Source: Prevotella sp.
Lineage (GTDB): Bacteria; Bacteroidota; Bacteroidia; Bacteroidales; Bacteroidaceae
Direction: 5' to 3'
NCBI GenBank assembly: GCA_016287755.1
Contig: JAEEWT010000016.1
Location: forward strand, 1 to 64,000
DNA: 64,000 nucleotides
Shown here: in pieces, positions 27,101-35,200 of the stretch
Position numbering within the stretch: position 1 is the stretch's first letter
Layout: each line of letters starts with the position of its first letter
Position numbers and translations under genes: made by a program
The notes under the pieces: model-generated
Database searches by the model: none
The model's input: only the letters and a program-made list of their open reading frames with translations
What the model was told of the DNA's origin: nothing

Positions 27101-28675
27101 TCTATTCCCGGCATTTCATTGATCTCACCGCCGCCTCATCACGACATCTATAGTATCGAGGACCTGGCCCAGCTCATCTTCGACCTGAAGAATGTGAACC
27201 CCACGGCAGCCATCTCTGTGAAACTGGTTGCCGAGAGCGGTGTGGGAACGATTGCCGCTGGTGTGGCCAAGGCCAAGGCCGACCTGATCGTCATCTCTGG
27301 CGCAGAGGGTGGTACAGGTGCTTCTCCTGCCAGCTCCATGCGTTTTGCAGGAATATCACCTGAGATCGGACTCTCAGAAACACAACAGACACTTGTTCGT
27401 AACGGATTGCGCAGCAATGTCCGTCTGCAGGTAGATGGTCAGATCAAGACCGGTCGTGACATCGTGTTGATGGCCTTGCTGGGTGCCGAGGAGTTTGGAT
27501 TCGGTACGGCAGCCCTCATCGTATTGGGATGTGTCATGATGCGAAAGTGTAACCTGAATACCTGTCCTATGGGTGTGGCTACGCAGAACCCTGAGTTGCG
27601 CAAGCATTTCATGGGGCGTTATGAATATCTCGTCAACTATTTCACGTTCCTCGCCCAAGAGGTTCGCGAATACTTGGCAGAACTCGGATTCAAGAGTCTG
27701 AACGATATCGTGGGTCGCACCGACCTGATTGAGACACGCGAATCGGCTCTCGACTTCTCGCGCCTGCTCAACAAGGAAGAGGGTACGCTTCATTTCACTG
27801 GTGATGTTCACAAGCCTTCTGTGCCGCTGGGTATGCAAGGAACCGTTCTTGACCAGCAGATGATAGAGGCTGCATCAAAGGCTATCGACAAGGGTGAAGA
27901 GGTGAACCTCGACTATGCCATCAAGAATACCGACCGCGCCGTGGGTACCATGCTCTCTGGCGTCATCGCCAAGAAATACGGACTGGCTGGTCTGCACGAC
28001 AATACCATCAACGTGAAGTTCAAAGGTTCTGCAGGACAGTCGTTCGGTGCCTTCCTGGAACATGGCATCAGCTTCAAGCTCGAAGGCGAAACCAACGACT
28101 ACTTCGCCAAGGGACTCTCTGGCGGACGTATTGCCATTCTTCCTCCCACACGTGCTAACTTCGCTGCTGAGGACAATATCATCGCAGGTAATACGGGTCT
28201 TTACGGCGCCACCAGCGGTGAGCTCTATATCAATGGTAAGGTAGGTGAACGCTTCGGTGTCAGGAACTCTGGTGCCATTGCGGTACTGGAAGGCGCAGGC
28301 GACCACTGCTGCGAGTATATGACAGGCGGTCGGGTGGTTGTGCTTGGTGAGACAGGACGAAACTTCGCCGCCGGTATGAGCGGTGGTGTGGCCTATGTCT
28401 GGGACAAGAACCACAACTTCGACTACTTCTGTAATATGGACATGGTGGAGATCAATCTGGTGGAAGATAGCGTGTCGCGTAAAGAACTGCACGAACTCAT
28501 TCGTCAGCACTACCTCTACACGGGTTCTAAACTGGCCCGCACCATGCTCGACAACTGGAACCACTACATCGAGGACTTCATCCAGATTGTTCCTATCGAA
28601 TATAAGCGTGTGCTACAGGAAGAGCAGATGAAGAAACTACGCGACAAGATTGCTGACATGCAACGAGAGTATTAA
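24191..28675 (+). CDS. gltB: Glutamate synthase large subunit
   Basis: A 1494-aa GOGAT alpha subunit. The N-terminal glutaminase begins at Cys23 in YEHDACGVGMIVN after a short propeptide; the central and FMN-binding synthase domains contain KPGEGGQLPGFKV and SGAEGGTGASP; the 3Fe-4S cysteines are in CVMMRKCNLNTCPMG; the C-terminal part is the GXGXG beta-helix (GLSGGRIAI, GNTGLYGATSGE). An upstream in-frame ATG at 24128 lies before the -7 box, so 24191 is used. It makes two glutamates from glutamine and 2-oxoglutarate together with GltD. A family B structured repeat separates it from gltD. Confidence 0.97.
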   Translation: MTNSKQTQNQKGLYQSDYEHDACGVGMIVNIHGNKSHDLVDNALKVLENMRHRGAEVGKDGDGAGIMIQIPHEFILLQGIPVPEKGKYGTGLVFLPKDEKAQSEILSVMIEEIEREGLQLMHLRTVPTNPECLGESALSTEPDIKQIFITGVSDDKVDTFPRTLYIIRKKIEKRITNNDFYICSLSNTNMVYKGMLSSMQVRQYYPDLTNPYLTSGLALVHSRFSTNTFPTWSLAQPFRLLAHNGEINTIRGNRGWMKARESVLSSEALGDAKAISPIVQPGMSDSASLDNVLEFFVMSGLSLPHAMSVLVPESFNDKNPISEDLKAFYEYHSILMEPWDGPAALLFSDGRFAGGMLDRNGLRPARYTITKNDTMVVASEVGVMDFDPTEIAEKGRLQPGKILLIDTQEGKIYYDGEIKKQLADEHPYRQWLSTNRIQLEKLKSGRHVENGVSNLLQKEMMFGYGEEDVDGTIVPMAINGQEPTASMGNDTPLAVLSDKPQTFFNYFRQQFAQVTNPAIDSIREELVMSLTEYIGRVGSGILNPDETNCKMVRLPHPILNNTQLDILCNIRYKGFNTIKLPILFDGTKGGDSLRDALETLCHQAEKSVDEGYNYIILSDRDVDAEHVAIPSLLAVSAVHHYLISVGKRVQTALIVESGEIRETMHAALLLGYGASALCPYMTFAILDDLVKRHKIQEDYATAEANYIKAVKKGLFKIMAKMGISTIRSYRGAKIFESIGLSESLLKTYFGTEISTIGGIGLEKIAADAIAMHQAAFAHNNTDTTFLPNLGQFHWRKDGIKHAWNPETIATLQLATRTGNYEKFKQFSKLVDEKEAPIFIRDFIGWKKNPINIDEVEPVENIVKHFVAGAMSFGALSKEAHEAICLAMNKLGARSNTGEGGEDSERFHATFDGISLSSKTKQVASGRFGVTTEYLVNAEEIQIKVAQGAKPGEGGQLPGFKVNEVIAKTRHSIPGISLISPPPHHDIYSIEDLAQLIFDLKNVNPTAAISVKLVAESGVGTIAAGVAKAKADLIVISGAEGGTGASPASSMRFAGISPEIGLSETQQTLVRNGLRSNVRLQVDGQIKTGRDIVLMALLGAEEFGFGTAALIVLGCVMMRKCNLNTCPMGVATQNPELRKHFMGRYEYLVNYFTFLAQEVREYLAELGFKSLNDIVGRTDLIETRESALDFSRLLNKEEGTLHFTGDVHKPSVPLGMQGTVLDQQMIEAASKAIDKGEEVNLDYAIKNTDRAVGTMLSGVIAKKYGLAGLHDNTINVKFKGSAGQSFGAFLEHGISFKLEGETNDYFAKGLSGGRIAILPPTRANFAAEDNIIAGNTGLYGATSGELYINGKVGERFGVRNSGAIAVLEGAGDHCCEYMTGGRVVVLGETGRNFAAGMSGGVAYVWDKNHNFDYFCNMDMVEINLVEDSVSRKELHELIRQHYLYTGSKLARTMLDNWNHYIEDFIQIVPIEYKRVLQEEQMKKLRDKIADMQREY

Positions 28676-28687
28676 TTTTCAATTTTC

Positions 28688-28762
28688 AACTTTTGGAACA
28701 GCGAGGGCCAAAGATGCTTGCATCAATTTGGCAGAGTCGTGACAAAAGTCAACGAAGTTAAT
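28688..28762 (+). repeat. Structured dispersed repeat, family B copy 2
   Basis: This element lies in sense between gltB and gltD. The outer arms are CTTTTG and CAAAAG; the inner stem is GCCAAA (28707-28712) with TTTGGC (28727-28732), then GATG-CTTG-CATC (28713-28724). The conserved unpaired strands CAGCGAG and GAGTCGTGA are intact. It could set the relative expression of the two subunits through mRNA processing or stability. Confidence 0.8.
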
Positions 28763-28779
28763 TTTTCAATTCTAAAAAG

Positions 28780-30171
28780 ATGGGAAATCCGAAAGCATTT
28801 CTGGAGATACACCGCCAAGAGGCAGGCTATCGTCCGATACAAGATAGAATACACGACTTCAGCGAAGTTGAGCAGACACTCAACACCCGCGAGAGAAAAC
28901 TCCAGGCCAGCCGTTGCATGGACTGTGGCGTACCTTTCTGTCATTGGGCTTGTCCGTTGGGCAACAAACCGCCAGAGTGGAACGATGCACTGTATAAAGG
29001 CGACTGGGAATTGGCTTATCGTTTGCTCAACGCCACGAATCCCTTCCCGGAATTCACTGGTCGTATCTGTCCTGCCCTCTGCGAAAAGGCCTGTGTGCTG
29101 AACCTCATCGAACATGAGCCTACTACCAACCGCGAGGATGAGTGTGCCATTACCGAGGCTGCCTTCCGCGAAGGCTATATCACCGTTCATCACCCGGAGC
29201 GTAACGGGAAGAAAGTGGCTGTGATCGGAGCGGGTCCTGCAGGATTGGCTGCAGCCAACGACCTGAACCTGATGGGCTATCAGGTAACGGTATTCGAGAA
29301 GAATGAGGCGGCTGGCGGACTGCTTCGCTATGGTATTCCCAACTTCAAGCTGAACAAGACCGTTATCAACCGCCGCATCGCACTGCTGGAGGAAGAAGGA
29401 ATCGAGTTTCGATACGGCTGCGCCGTATCAATTGATAATGGACAATTGACAATTGACAATGAGGCGAATAATTCTCAATTTTCAATTCTCAATTCTCAAT
29501 TTGATGCGATAATTATCGCATCAGGCACTCCTACTGCCCGCGATCTCAAAGCACCTGGTCGTGAACTGAAGGGCGTACACTTCGCCCTCGAGCTGCTGGC
29601 GCAGCAGAACCGTGTGCTTGCCGGAATGGAGTTCTCGAAAGATGAGCGCATCACGGCCAAAGGAAAGGATGTGCTCGTCATCGGTGGTGGCGATACAGGC
29701 TCCGACTGCATAGGAACCGCTCATCGTCAGGGTTGCAAGAGCGTGACACAGATTGAGATCATGCCCAAGCCCGTTGAAGGTCATGTGGACCCCAAAAATC
29801 CCTGGCCGAACTTCCCCCGCACCCTCAAGACCACCTCTTCGCACGAAGAGGGATGTACAAGAAGATGGAACATCAACACCCTTGAGTTCCTGGGTAAGGA
29901 CGGTAAGCTCACTGGTGTGAAAGTACAGGAAATCGACTGGAAACCCAATCCCAACGGCGGTCGTCCCATCATGGTCGAGAAGGGTAAGCCGGAAATCATC
30001 AAGGCCGAGCTCTGTCTGTTGGCCATGGGCTTCCTGAAGCCCGAACACCCCGAGTATCCCGAGAACGTGTTCGTATGCGGCGACTCAGCCAATGGCGCCA
30101 GTCTGGTTGTCAGGGCCATGGCCAGTGGTAAGCAGACCGCCCAGAAAGTGCACGCTTTCCTGACGAAATAA
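28780..30171 (+). CDS. gltD: Glutamate synthase small subunit
   Basis: A 463-aa FAD/NADPH subunit that feeds electrons to GltB. The N-terminal Fe-S cysteines are in CMDCGVPFCHWACPLGN and CPALCEKACVLN; FAD site IGAGPAGLAAANDL (about 148-161); NADPH site VIGGGDTGSDCIGTA (about 305-319); the C-terminal FAD motif is VFVCGDSANG. Residues about 217-241 are coded by an AT-rich tandem repeat of intergenic type (29428-29502) lying in frame in a loop of the reductase domain, just before FDAIIIASGTP. It ends 2 bp from the convergent thioredoxin-like gene. Confidence 0.96.
   Translation: MGNPKAFLEIHRQEAGYRPIQDRIHDFSEVEQTLNTRERKLQASRCMDCGVPFCHWACPLGNKPPEWNDALYKGDWELAYRLLNATNPFPEFTGRICPALCEKACVLNLIEHEPTTNREDECAITEAAFREGYITVHHPERNGKKVAVIGAGPAGLAAANDLNLMGYQVTVFEKNEAAGGLLRYGIPNFKLNKTVINRRIALLEEEGIEFRYGCAVSIDNGQLTIDNEANNSQFSILNSQFDAIIIASGTPTARDLKAPGRELKGVHFALELLAQQNRVLAGMEFSKDERITAKGKDVLVIGGGDTGSDCIGTAHRQGCKSVTQIEIMPKPVEGHVDPKNPWPNFPRTLKTTSSHEEGCTRRWNINTLEFLGKDGKLTGVKVQEIDWKPNPNGGRPIMVEKGKPEIIKAELCLLAMGFLKPEHPEYPENVFVCGDSANGASLVVRAMASGKQTAQKVHAFLTK
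29428..29502 (+). repeat. AATTGAC/TCAATT repeat in frame inside gltD
   Basis: Left units GACAATTGACAATTGACAAT and right units of TCAATTTTCAATTCTCAATT type form an imperfect inverted repeat. It is 75 bp long and so a multiple of three. It codes for an Asn/Gln/Ser-rich loop. Confidence 0.8.
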
Positions 30172-30173
30172 AA

Positions 30174-32063
30174 TTACTTTTTCAACACTTTATCCACTTC
30201 TTGCACAAAGATGTCAAGACCCGCGAAACCAATCTGTTTGAAGGTCTGGTTGCCCTGTTTGTCGTAGATGGCGTAGGTGGGGATGCCCTCCGATTCATAC
30301 TTGTCCAGGATGTAACTGTATTGCTCCTTCGTCAGGTAGTAGTGGTCGCCGTCGATGTCATTGATCATCTCCTGCCAGAGGGCGACGGGCGATGTGGGTG
30401 AGGTGATATAGACAAACTGGATGTTTTCATTTTTAAGCGTAGCCTTCCAGGGTTTCATCTTCTTATGTCCATCCTTGCAAGGTCCGCACCAGGTGGCCCA
30501 GATATCGATGAGCACCACCTTGCCCTTGTAACGGTCGAGGATGGTCTGCAGGATGTTTTCAGGGGCCACGTCGTCCAGTTCCTTATAGAACACGGTCTGC
30601 TGATTGGACAGCTCGTCAGCAATGCGCTGCTGCTCGGCCAGGTACTCGCGGATGACGTTCTTGCAGTCTTCATGTTTCATGGTTTCGAGAAGCATTTTCG
30701 CAAGCTCCACCAGCTCTGGATTCTTCGCCGTCTCTATGCATCTGAGCTCGTCGTTATAGTCATTCTTCTCAGCAGCTTTTGGATCGTATACGCTCAGTAG
30801 GGCTTCCCAGAACTCTTGGCTGCAGGGCGATGTAGGCTCATTCAGGAACTTCCAAGAGTAGGCTTTTTCCTCCTCCGAAAGCGTCAGTAGGTCTTTGTTC
30901 TTCTCCATATTCTCAAAGAGATCGCGTTGAGACCAGACCACCTTTCCGTCCTCACCCACAAAATAGTTGCTATATTTGAATTTAAACTGATGCAACCATT
31001 CCATGTAGTTCGATTCTTCTAACATGCACAGAAGGTCCTGGGCTGCTGTGGTCAATTTCGATTTCCTGATAGTGGCCACGCGCTGGTCGAAGATATTTTG
31101 CAGGCATTGCATACGCTCCTCCTTCGTCTTGCACTCCTTGACCTTCAGGAACACCTCATCGTCATTACCGATGAAATCGTAGTACTGGTTGGCTTTCTTC
31201 ATATTCACCAGGTCCATGTTGGTCTTGGCCATATAGCCTTTGTAGGCCACAAACGGCTTGTTGTCGTTACAAATCTTCATGAGGATCTCCGTTTCCTGAC
31301 CTGGGGCGATGACGATGCTGCTGAAAGCCAATCCATACACGCCAACCGTCACCTCGCGCGTCAGCCAAAGGGGAACCTCTACCGTCACCGTGCCGTCGTC
31401 GGCAAACGGAAGCATCTTTTCAAAACGCTCCTTCCTACCCAGTGGTGTAAAGCCGCCCACAAAGAAATCCAATTTCATGCCCGGCTTGTAGCCCAGCATC
31501 TTCACCTTGATGGTGGCAACGCCCTTGTTGATTTTGGCTGCAGGCAGCGTCTCGTCCTGCGCGTACTTCACATCTTGCCACTCAGCAGGTAGCACCAGTT
31601 TCTGTTTCATCTTGCTGTCGCAGATGTTCCAGAAACCGAACGCCCCATCGATGTCACCCTCCGAGAAGTCCAGCACCTTCGTGTCCTGAGGCACAGGCTT
31701 GAAGTGGAGCGCCAGATGGGCTATTCCGCTCTCAGGTATCCAGAACAGCGAGTCGGGCTGCAGGTCGGACTCTTTCTCGTTGGTCTTTGCGCCACCCGTA
31801 AAGGCATACTTCTTGCCGTCGGGCGTCTGCACAAACGACTCCTTGGCAAAGCGAATCCACCTGCCCGGGCGGTAAATGGCCGTGACGTGCAACACCGTCT
31901 CCGTCTCCTTCAGCTCTACCTTAGTGATTTCGAACGTGGAGTTACTTGCTCCCATGAATGCTGTGGGCTGCTCCCACACAACATCTTTCATCTTGGCCTG
32001 CCCCGTCAATGCAACGAGAGCAAGCAGAATAACTGTAAATAGTTTTTTCATATCGTTTTTCAT
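30174..32063 (-). CDS. Secreted thioredoxin/TlpA-like protein
   Basis: A 629-aa protein with a signal peptide (LFTVILLALVALTGQA) and a long N-terminal region that I cannot assign, including a beta-rich part up to about residue 260 and a helical part up to about 490. It has a C-terminal TlpA-type thioredoxin domain with the redox motif WATWCGPCKDGHKK (Cys-Gly-Pro-Cys at about 526-529) and cis-Pro in EGIPTYAIY. The open frame continues to 32231, but a -7 box at 32075-32082 (minus) places the start at 32063 or 32051. Probably a periplasmic thiol-disulfide reductant. It ends 2 bp from gltD. Confidence 0.83.
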   Translation of the reverse strand: MKNDMKKLFTVILLALVALTGQAKMKDVVWEQPTAFMGASNSTFEITKVELKETETVLHVTAIYRPGRWIRFAKESFVQTPDGKKYAFTGGAKTNEKESDLQPDSLFWIPESGIAHLALHFKPVPQDTKVLDFSEGDIDGAFGFWNICDSKMKQKLVLPAEWQDVKYAQDETLPAAKINKGVATIKVKMLGYKPGMKLDFFVGGFTPLGRKERFEKMLPFADDGTVTVEVPLWLTREVTVGVYGLAFSSIVIAPGQETEILMKICNDNKPFVAYKGYMAKTNMDLVNMKKANQYYDFIGNDDEVFLKVKECKTKEERMQCLQNIFDQRVATIRKSKLTTAAQDLLCMLEESNYMEWLHQFKFKYSNYFVGEDGKVVWSQRDLFENMEKNKDLLTLSEEEKAYSWKFLNEPTSPCSQEFWEALLSVYDPKAAEKNDYNDELRCIETAKNPELVELAKMLLETMKHEDCKNVIREYLAEQQRIADELSNQQTVFYKELDDVAPENILQTILDRYKGKVVLIDIWATWCGPCKDGHKKMKPWKATLKNENIQFVYITSPTSPVALWQEMINDIDGDHYYLTKEQYSYILDKYESEGIPTYAIYDKQGNQTFKQIGFAGLDIFVQEVDKVLKK

Positions 32064-32071
32064 ATTTCGTC

Positions 32072-32222
32072 TGCAAAGATACGAATAAGCGAGAACAATA
32101 CAAAGAAAAACATTATTTTTCTTTGTATTGTCGAGCGAAAGTATCTTCGGCGCAGCCAGAGATACGAATAAGCGAGCGAAATACCAAACAAAAGCTTGTT
32201 TTTGTTTGTATTTTTCGATTTT
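32072..32222 (+). repeat. Structured dispersed repeat, family A copy 2 (tandem pair)
   Basis: The first unit has outer arms AAGATAC (32076-32082) and GTATCTT (32141-32147). Its inner hairpin has 16 perfect base pairs (32095-32110 with 32116-32131, loop CATTA). A second, right-degenerate unit (32158-32222) repeats GATACGAATAAGCGAG with a CAAACAAAA...TTTTTGTTTG hairpin. The left end carries the minus-strand -7 box TATCTTTG of the thioredoxin-like gene. Confidence 0.8.
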
Positions 32223-32236
32223 GTCTTTCACTCAAC

Positions 32237-32261
32237 AAAAAACCCCTCCTTTTGGGAGGGG
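32237..32261 (-). terminator. Rho-independent terminator of FN3 surface protein gene
   Basis: On the minus strand the stem CCCCTCC/GGAGGGG (32261-32255 with 32249-32243) is followed by T6. It lies 13 bp after the stop codon of the gene at 32274. Confidence 0.9.
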
Positions 32262-32273
32262 CTTGGGGTAGGC

Positions 32274-35200
32274 TTATTTCACCACTGCCTTTTTGCCATT
32301 ATGAATATACACGCCCTTCTTCGTGGGCTTCCCACTCATCTTCTGACCATCAATGGTGTACCACTCTTCACTTTGAACTTTGAACTTTGAACTTTGAACT
32401 TTATCTGCATCCCTTTGACCATTATCAATGCCCGTGGTGATGCTAATTGGGGTGGTGAATTCCTTGATATTGTACCAGACGATATTACTCTTATTGCCTG
32501 GCTGACCTTCTGCCAGACCGCCGTAATAAATGCTCTGCACACCAATACGGTTGAATGTAGCCAATTCGTCCTTGTCTTGGTTGAGATAAACCTTACTGCC
32601 ACCCTCGTAGAAGTCAAAACCATCTGTTAAATTATAGGGCACCTCTGTGATTGTCTCGTCAAGGTATTTATAAAGGTCTTTTGTGAACACAATGGACTGG
32701 ACTACATGCTCAACATCGCTATACAGGCTATAGTACAACTTGTAAAGATTCATCGGATTGCCGTTCACATCAAATATAGGAACATCGAGTGTGACATACG
32801 GGTAACTGGTACCTTCAAGTTTAACCACCTTGAAGGATGGATCGGCGGGTTTGTCTGCCTTCTCAACGAAATATGACCACTCGTTGTCGGTATATATTTC
32901 ATACGGGTAGTCGTATTGATGATATTCATTCAGATAGATCCAAGTATTAGTATCAGTAGTAAATGTCTTGGTTGTACTATCATATGTAAACGACACGTCA
33001 CAGTTCGTGGTTCCATTGAAACCCACAAAGTAGAATGGATAGTCCGCCCCCCAATAATTACGACTGCCATAATACTGTCCTGAAGTGAAAGTAACGGTGT
33101 TATTGCTCTTCGTCCCTTTTACCCATGCATCGGGAATGTCATGGCAGAGTCCCTGCACGTAAACATCATTCCCATCAAAGCCGATATTGACAAATTTGGT
33201 GAATTCAGTATATACAGGGTTCTTGTCGTCATCGTATTCTACGGTTTTGCCTGTCCACACATATGCTTCCGCCACCAAGTTCTCGGGTACTACCACCTCT
33301 TGAGGAACATACACCTCACCCTGACAAACGGTAAGCCTGTCATAGTAACCCCAATAATTTATTATCGATTCTTGGCTATTCTCAACAAGATATGGCGTGG
33401 TAAGAACAAATGTCTTGGTACTGCTATCGAAGCTAAATACGATATCCACGACATCTTCCAGATTATTAGAGCCAACCATGTACTCCTTGCCAATGTTGTT
33501 TTCTCCTACGAACTGTCCAGAGGCAAAGGTAGCAGTGTTACCATTGATGGTTCCCTTCATCCATGCATCGGGGAAGTAATAGGGAATACCCTTGATATAC
33601 ACGTCATTTCCGTCGAAGGCCACCTCAATGGCTTTTTCCACAGGATTTTTGGTGCTACCATGAGAGTAATTGCCATCTATCTTCCAATTGGTCTCTATCG
33701 TGATACCATCGGGAACCTCTACAAGTGAGGGAAGAGCAACGGTATTGATGACGGCACCAGATTGTATGTAGTAGAAATAGTAAAGAGCATCTATCTTGGC
33801 GTTTACAAACAGGTAGTTGTTGAGGGTGTATGTATTGCTTTCAACACTGTATGTAAAAGTAATGTCTTCAATGTTTTTAGAATCATTGTCATATCCCAAG
33901 AGGTAAATCTGGTATCCGTTGTATTCACCCATATATTGTCCTGTAGGAATGGTGAGTGTTGTGCCGCTAAGTGTTCCCCTTGCCCAAGCTTCGGGTAAAA
34001 CATTCCCGTTTCCATCACTGGCCAACCCTTGGATATAGACCGTGTTACCATCTTTAACCATCTGTATAGGGGTTTCGATTTCACTTGTGCCGTCTGAATT
34101 ACAACTAACACCTCTATAGTAGTAGGTTACAGGAGTAGAATTGACTGGAGGTGAGATCACTCCAGTGACGAAGCTGGTCTCTACCCACTTACTGGAATGT
34201 GTTGCATCGCAGACGGTCCTTACTCTTACCTGATAGGTGGTGCCTGTCTGAAGACCATCAGTGATGTTGAACATTGGTTGAGTCACGGTCAGCGGTCCCA
34301 GCCATGTATCAGAGGCATAAGACTTGAATTCCACTTCCCATCGGTCTGCATCACTCTCCCATGACACTTTGGCAGTGGTTCCTGTAATATCACTTACTGT
34401 CAGGTTCTTGGGCTTCTCACAAATGGTGCTGTTGGGAACAACATAGGTAAAGGTGGTCTTGGGGATGAAGTTACACTGGGTTGCAGTAACTTCGTCCAGA
34501 CTATTTTCATTTGTTCCTGCGACAGAAGCATCTGTGACAGCCTTACCATAGAATTTGATGAGATTATAACCTTGATTAGTAGTATTCTCAATACCTATCA
34601 GAAGGTTACCGCCACTATAGGGGAATGGTTCATCAAAGTCGATGGTTAACGTTCCGCAACCCTCGGCACTCACCACGCTGAGTGTACCCTGATACACAAT
34701 GGCATCACTGGTCTTCGGTTCGAATTCATTGATTCTGGTGTAATCCACTTCCTTCAGATAGACATCCACGGTTGCTAATGTTGTGTATGGAATGTCTTCT
34801 GTTTGGGTATAGAACGTCATGCTGGTAATCGTTTTACCAGCCATGTCGCCAAGGTTGCTTGAAGGAATAACGAATTGACTTCTGGTAAAGTCGTCAAAGT
34901 AATACATATACGCAGGAACGTATTCGCTTATTGACGTTCCGTCATACACGGTTAGGGTTTCCGGCTCAGTGTATTTCGATGTGATGCCGATTTTGATGTA
35001 GTTTCGGTACCCCGCCACGTGTTTATTACTGCCGCTGAAGTTGTTGATGTTATCCAAACTGATAAAACTGGCATCAGAATAATAGATTGCCCGGTTTTGA
35101 CCTGAAACAGCTTGTATGGTATAAGCTGTGCAAATAGAGCCATAATTTTCGCTATTTGTGTCGTAGAAGCAGACCAGCAGATTCTTGGAGCCGCTGTATT

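Noticed and set aside
32277..32360. Full type A type IX sorting domain on the FN3 protein
   Set aside because: Only about 30 residues resemble the last strands; the usual 70-80 residue domain is not seen, so it is called CTD-like only.
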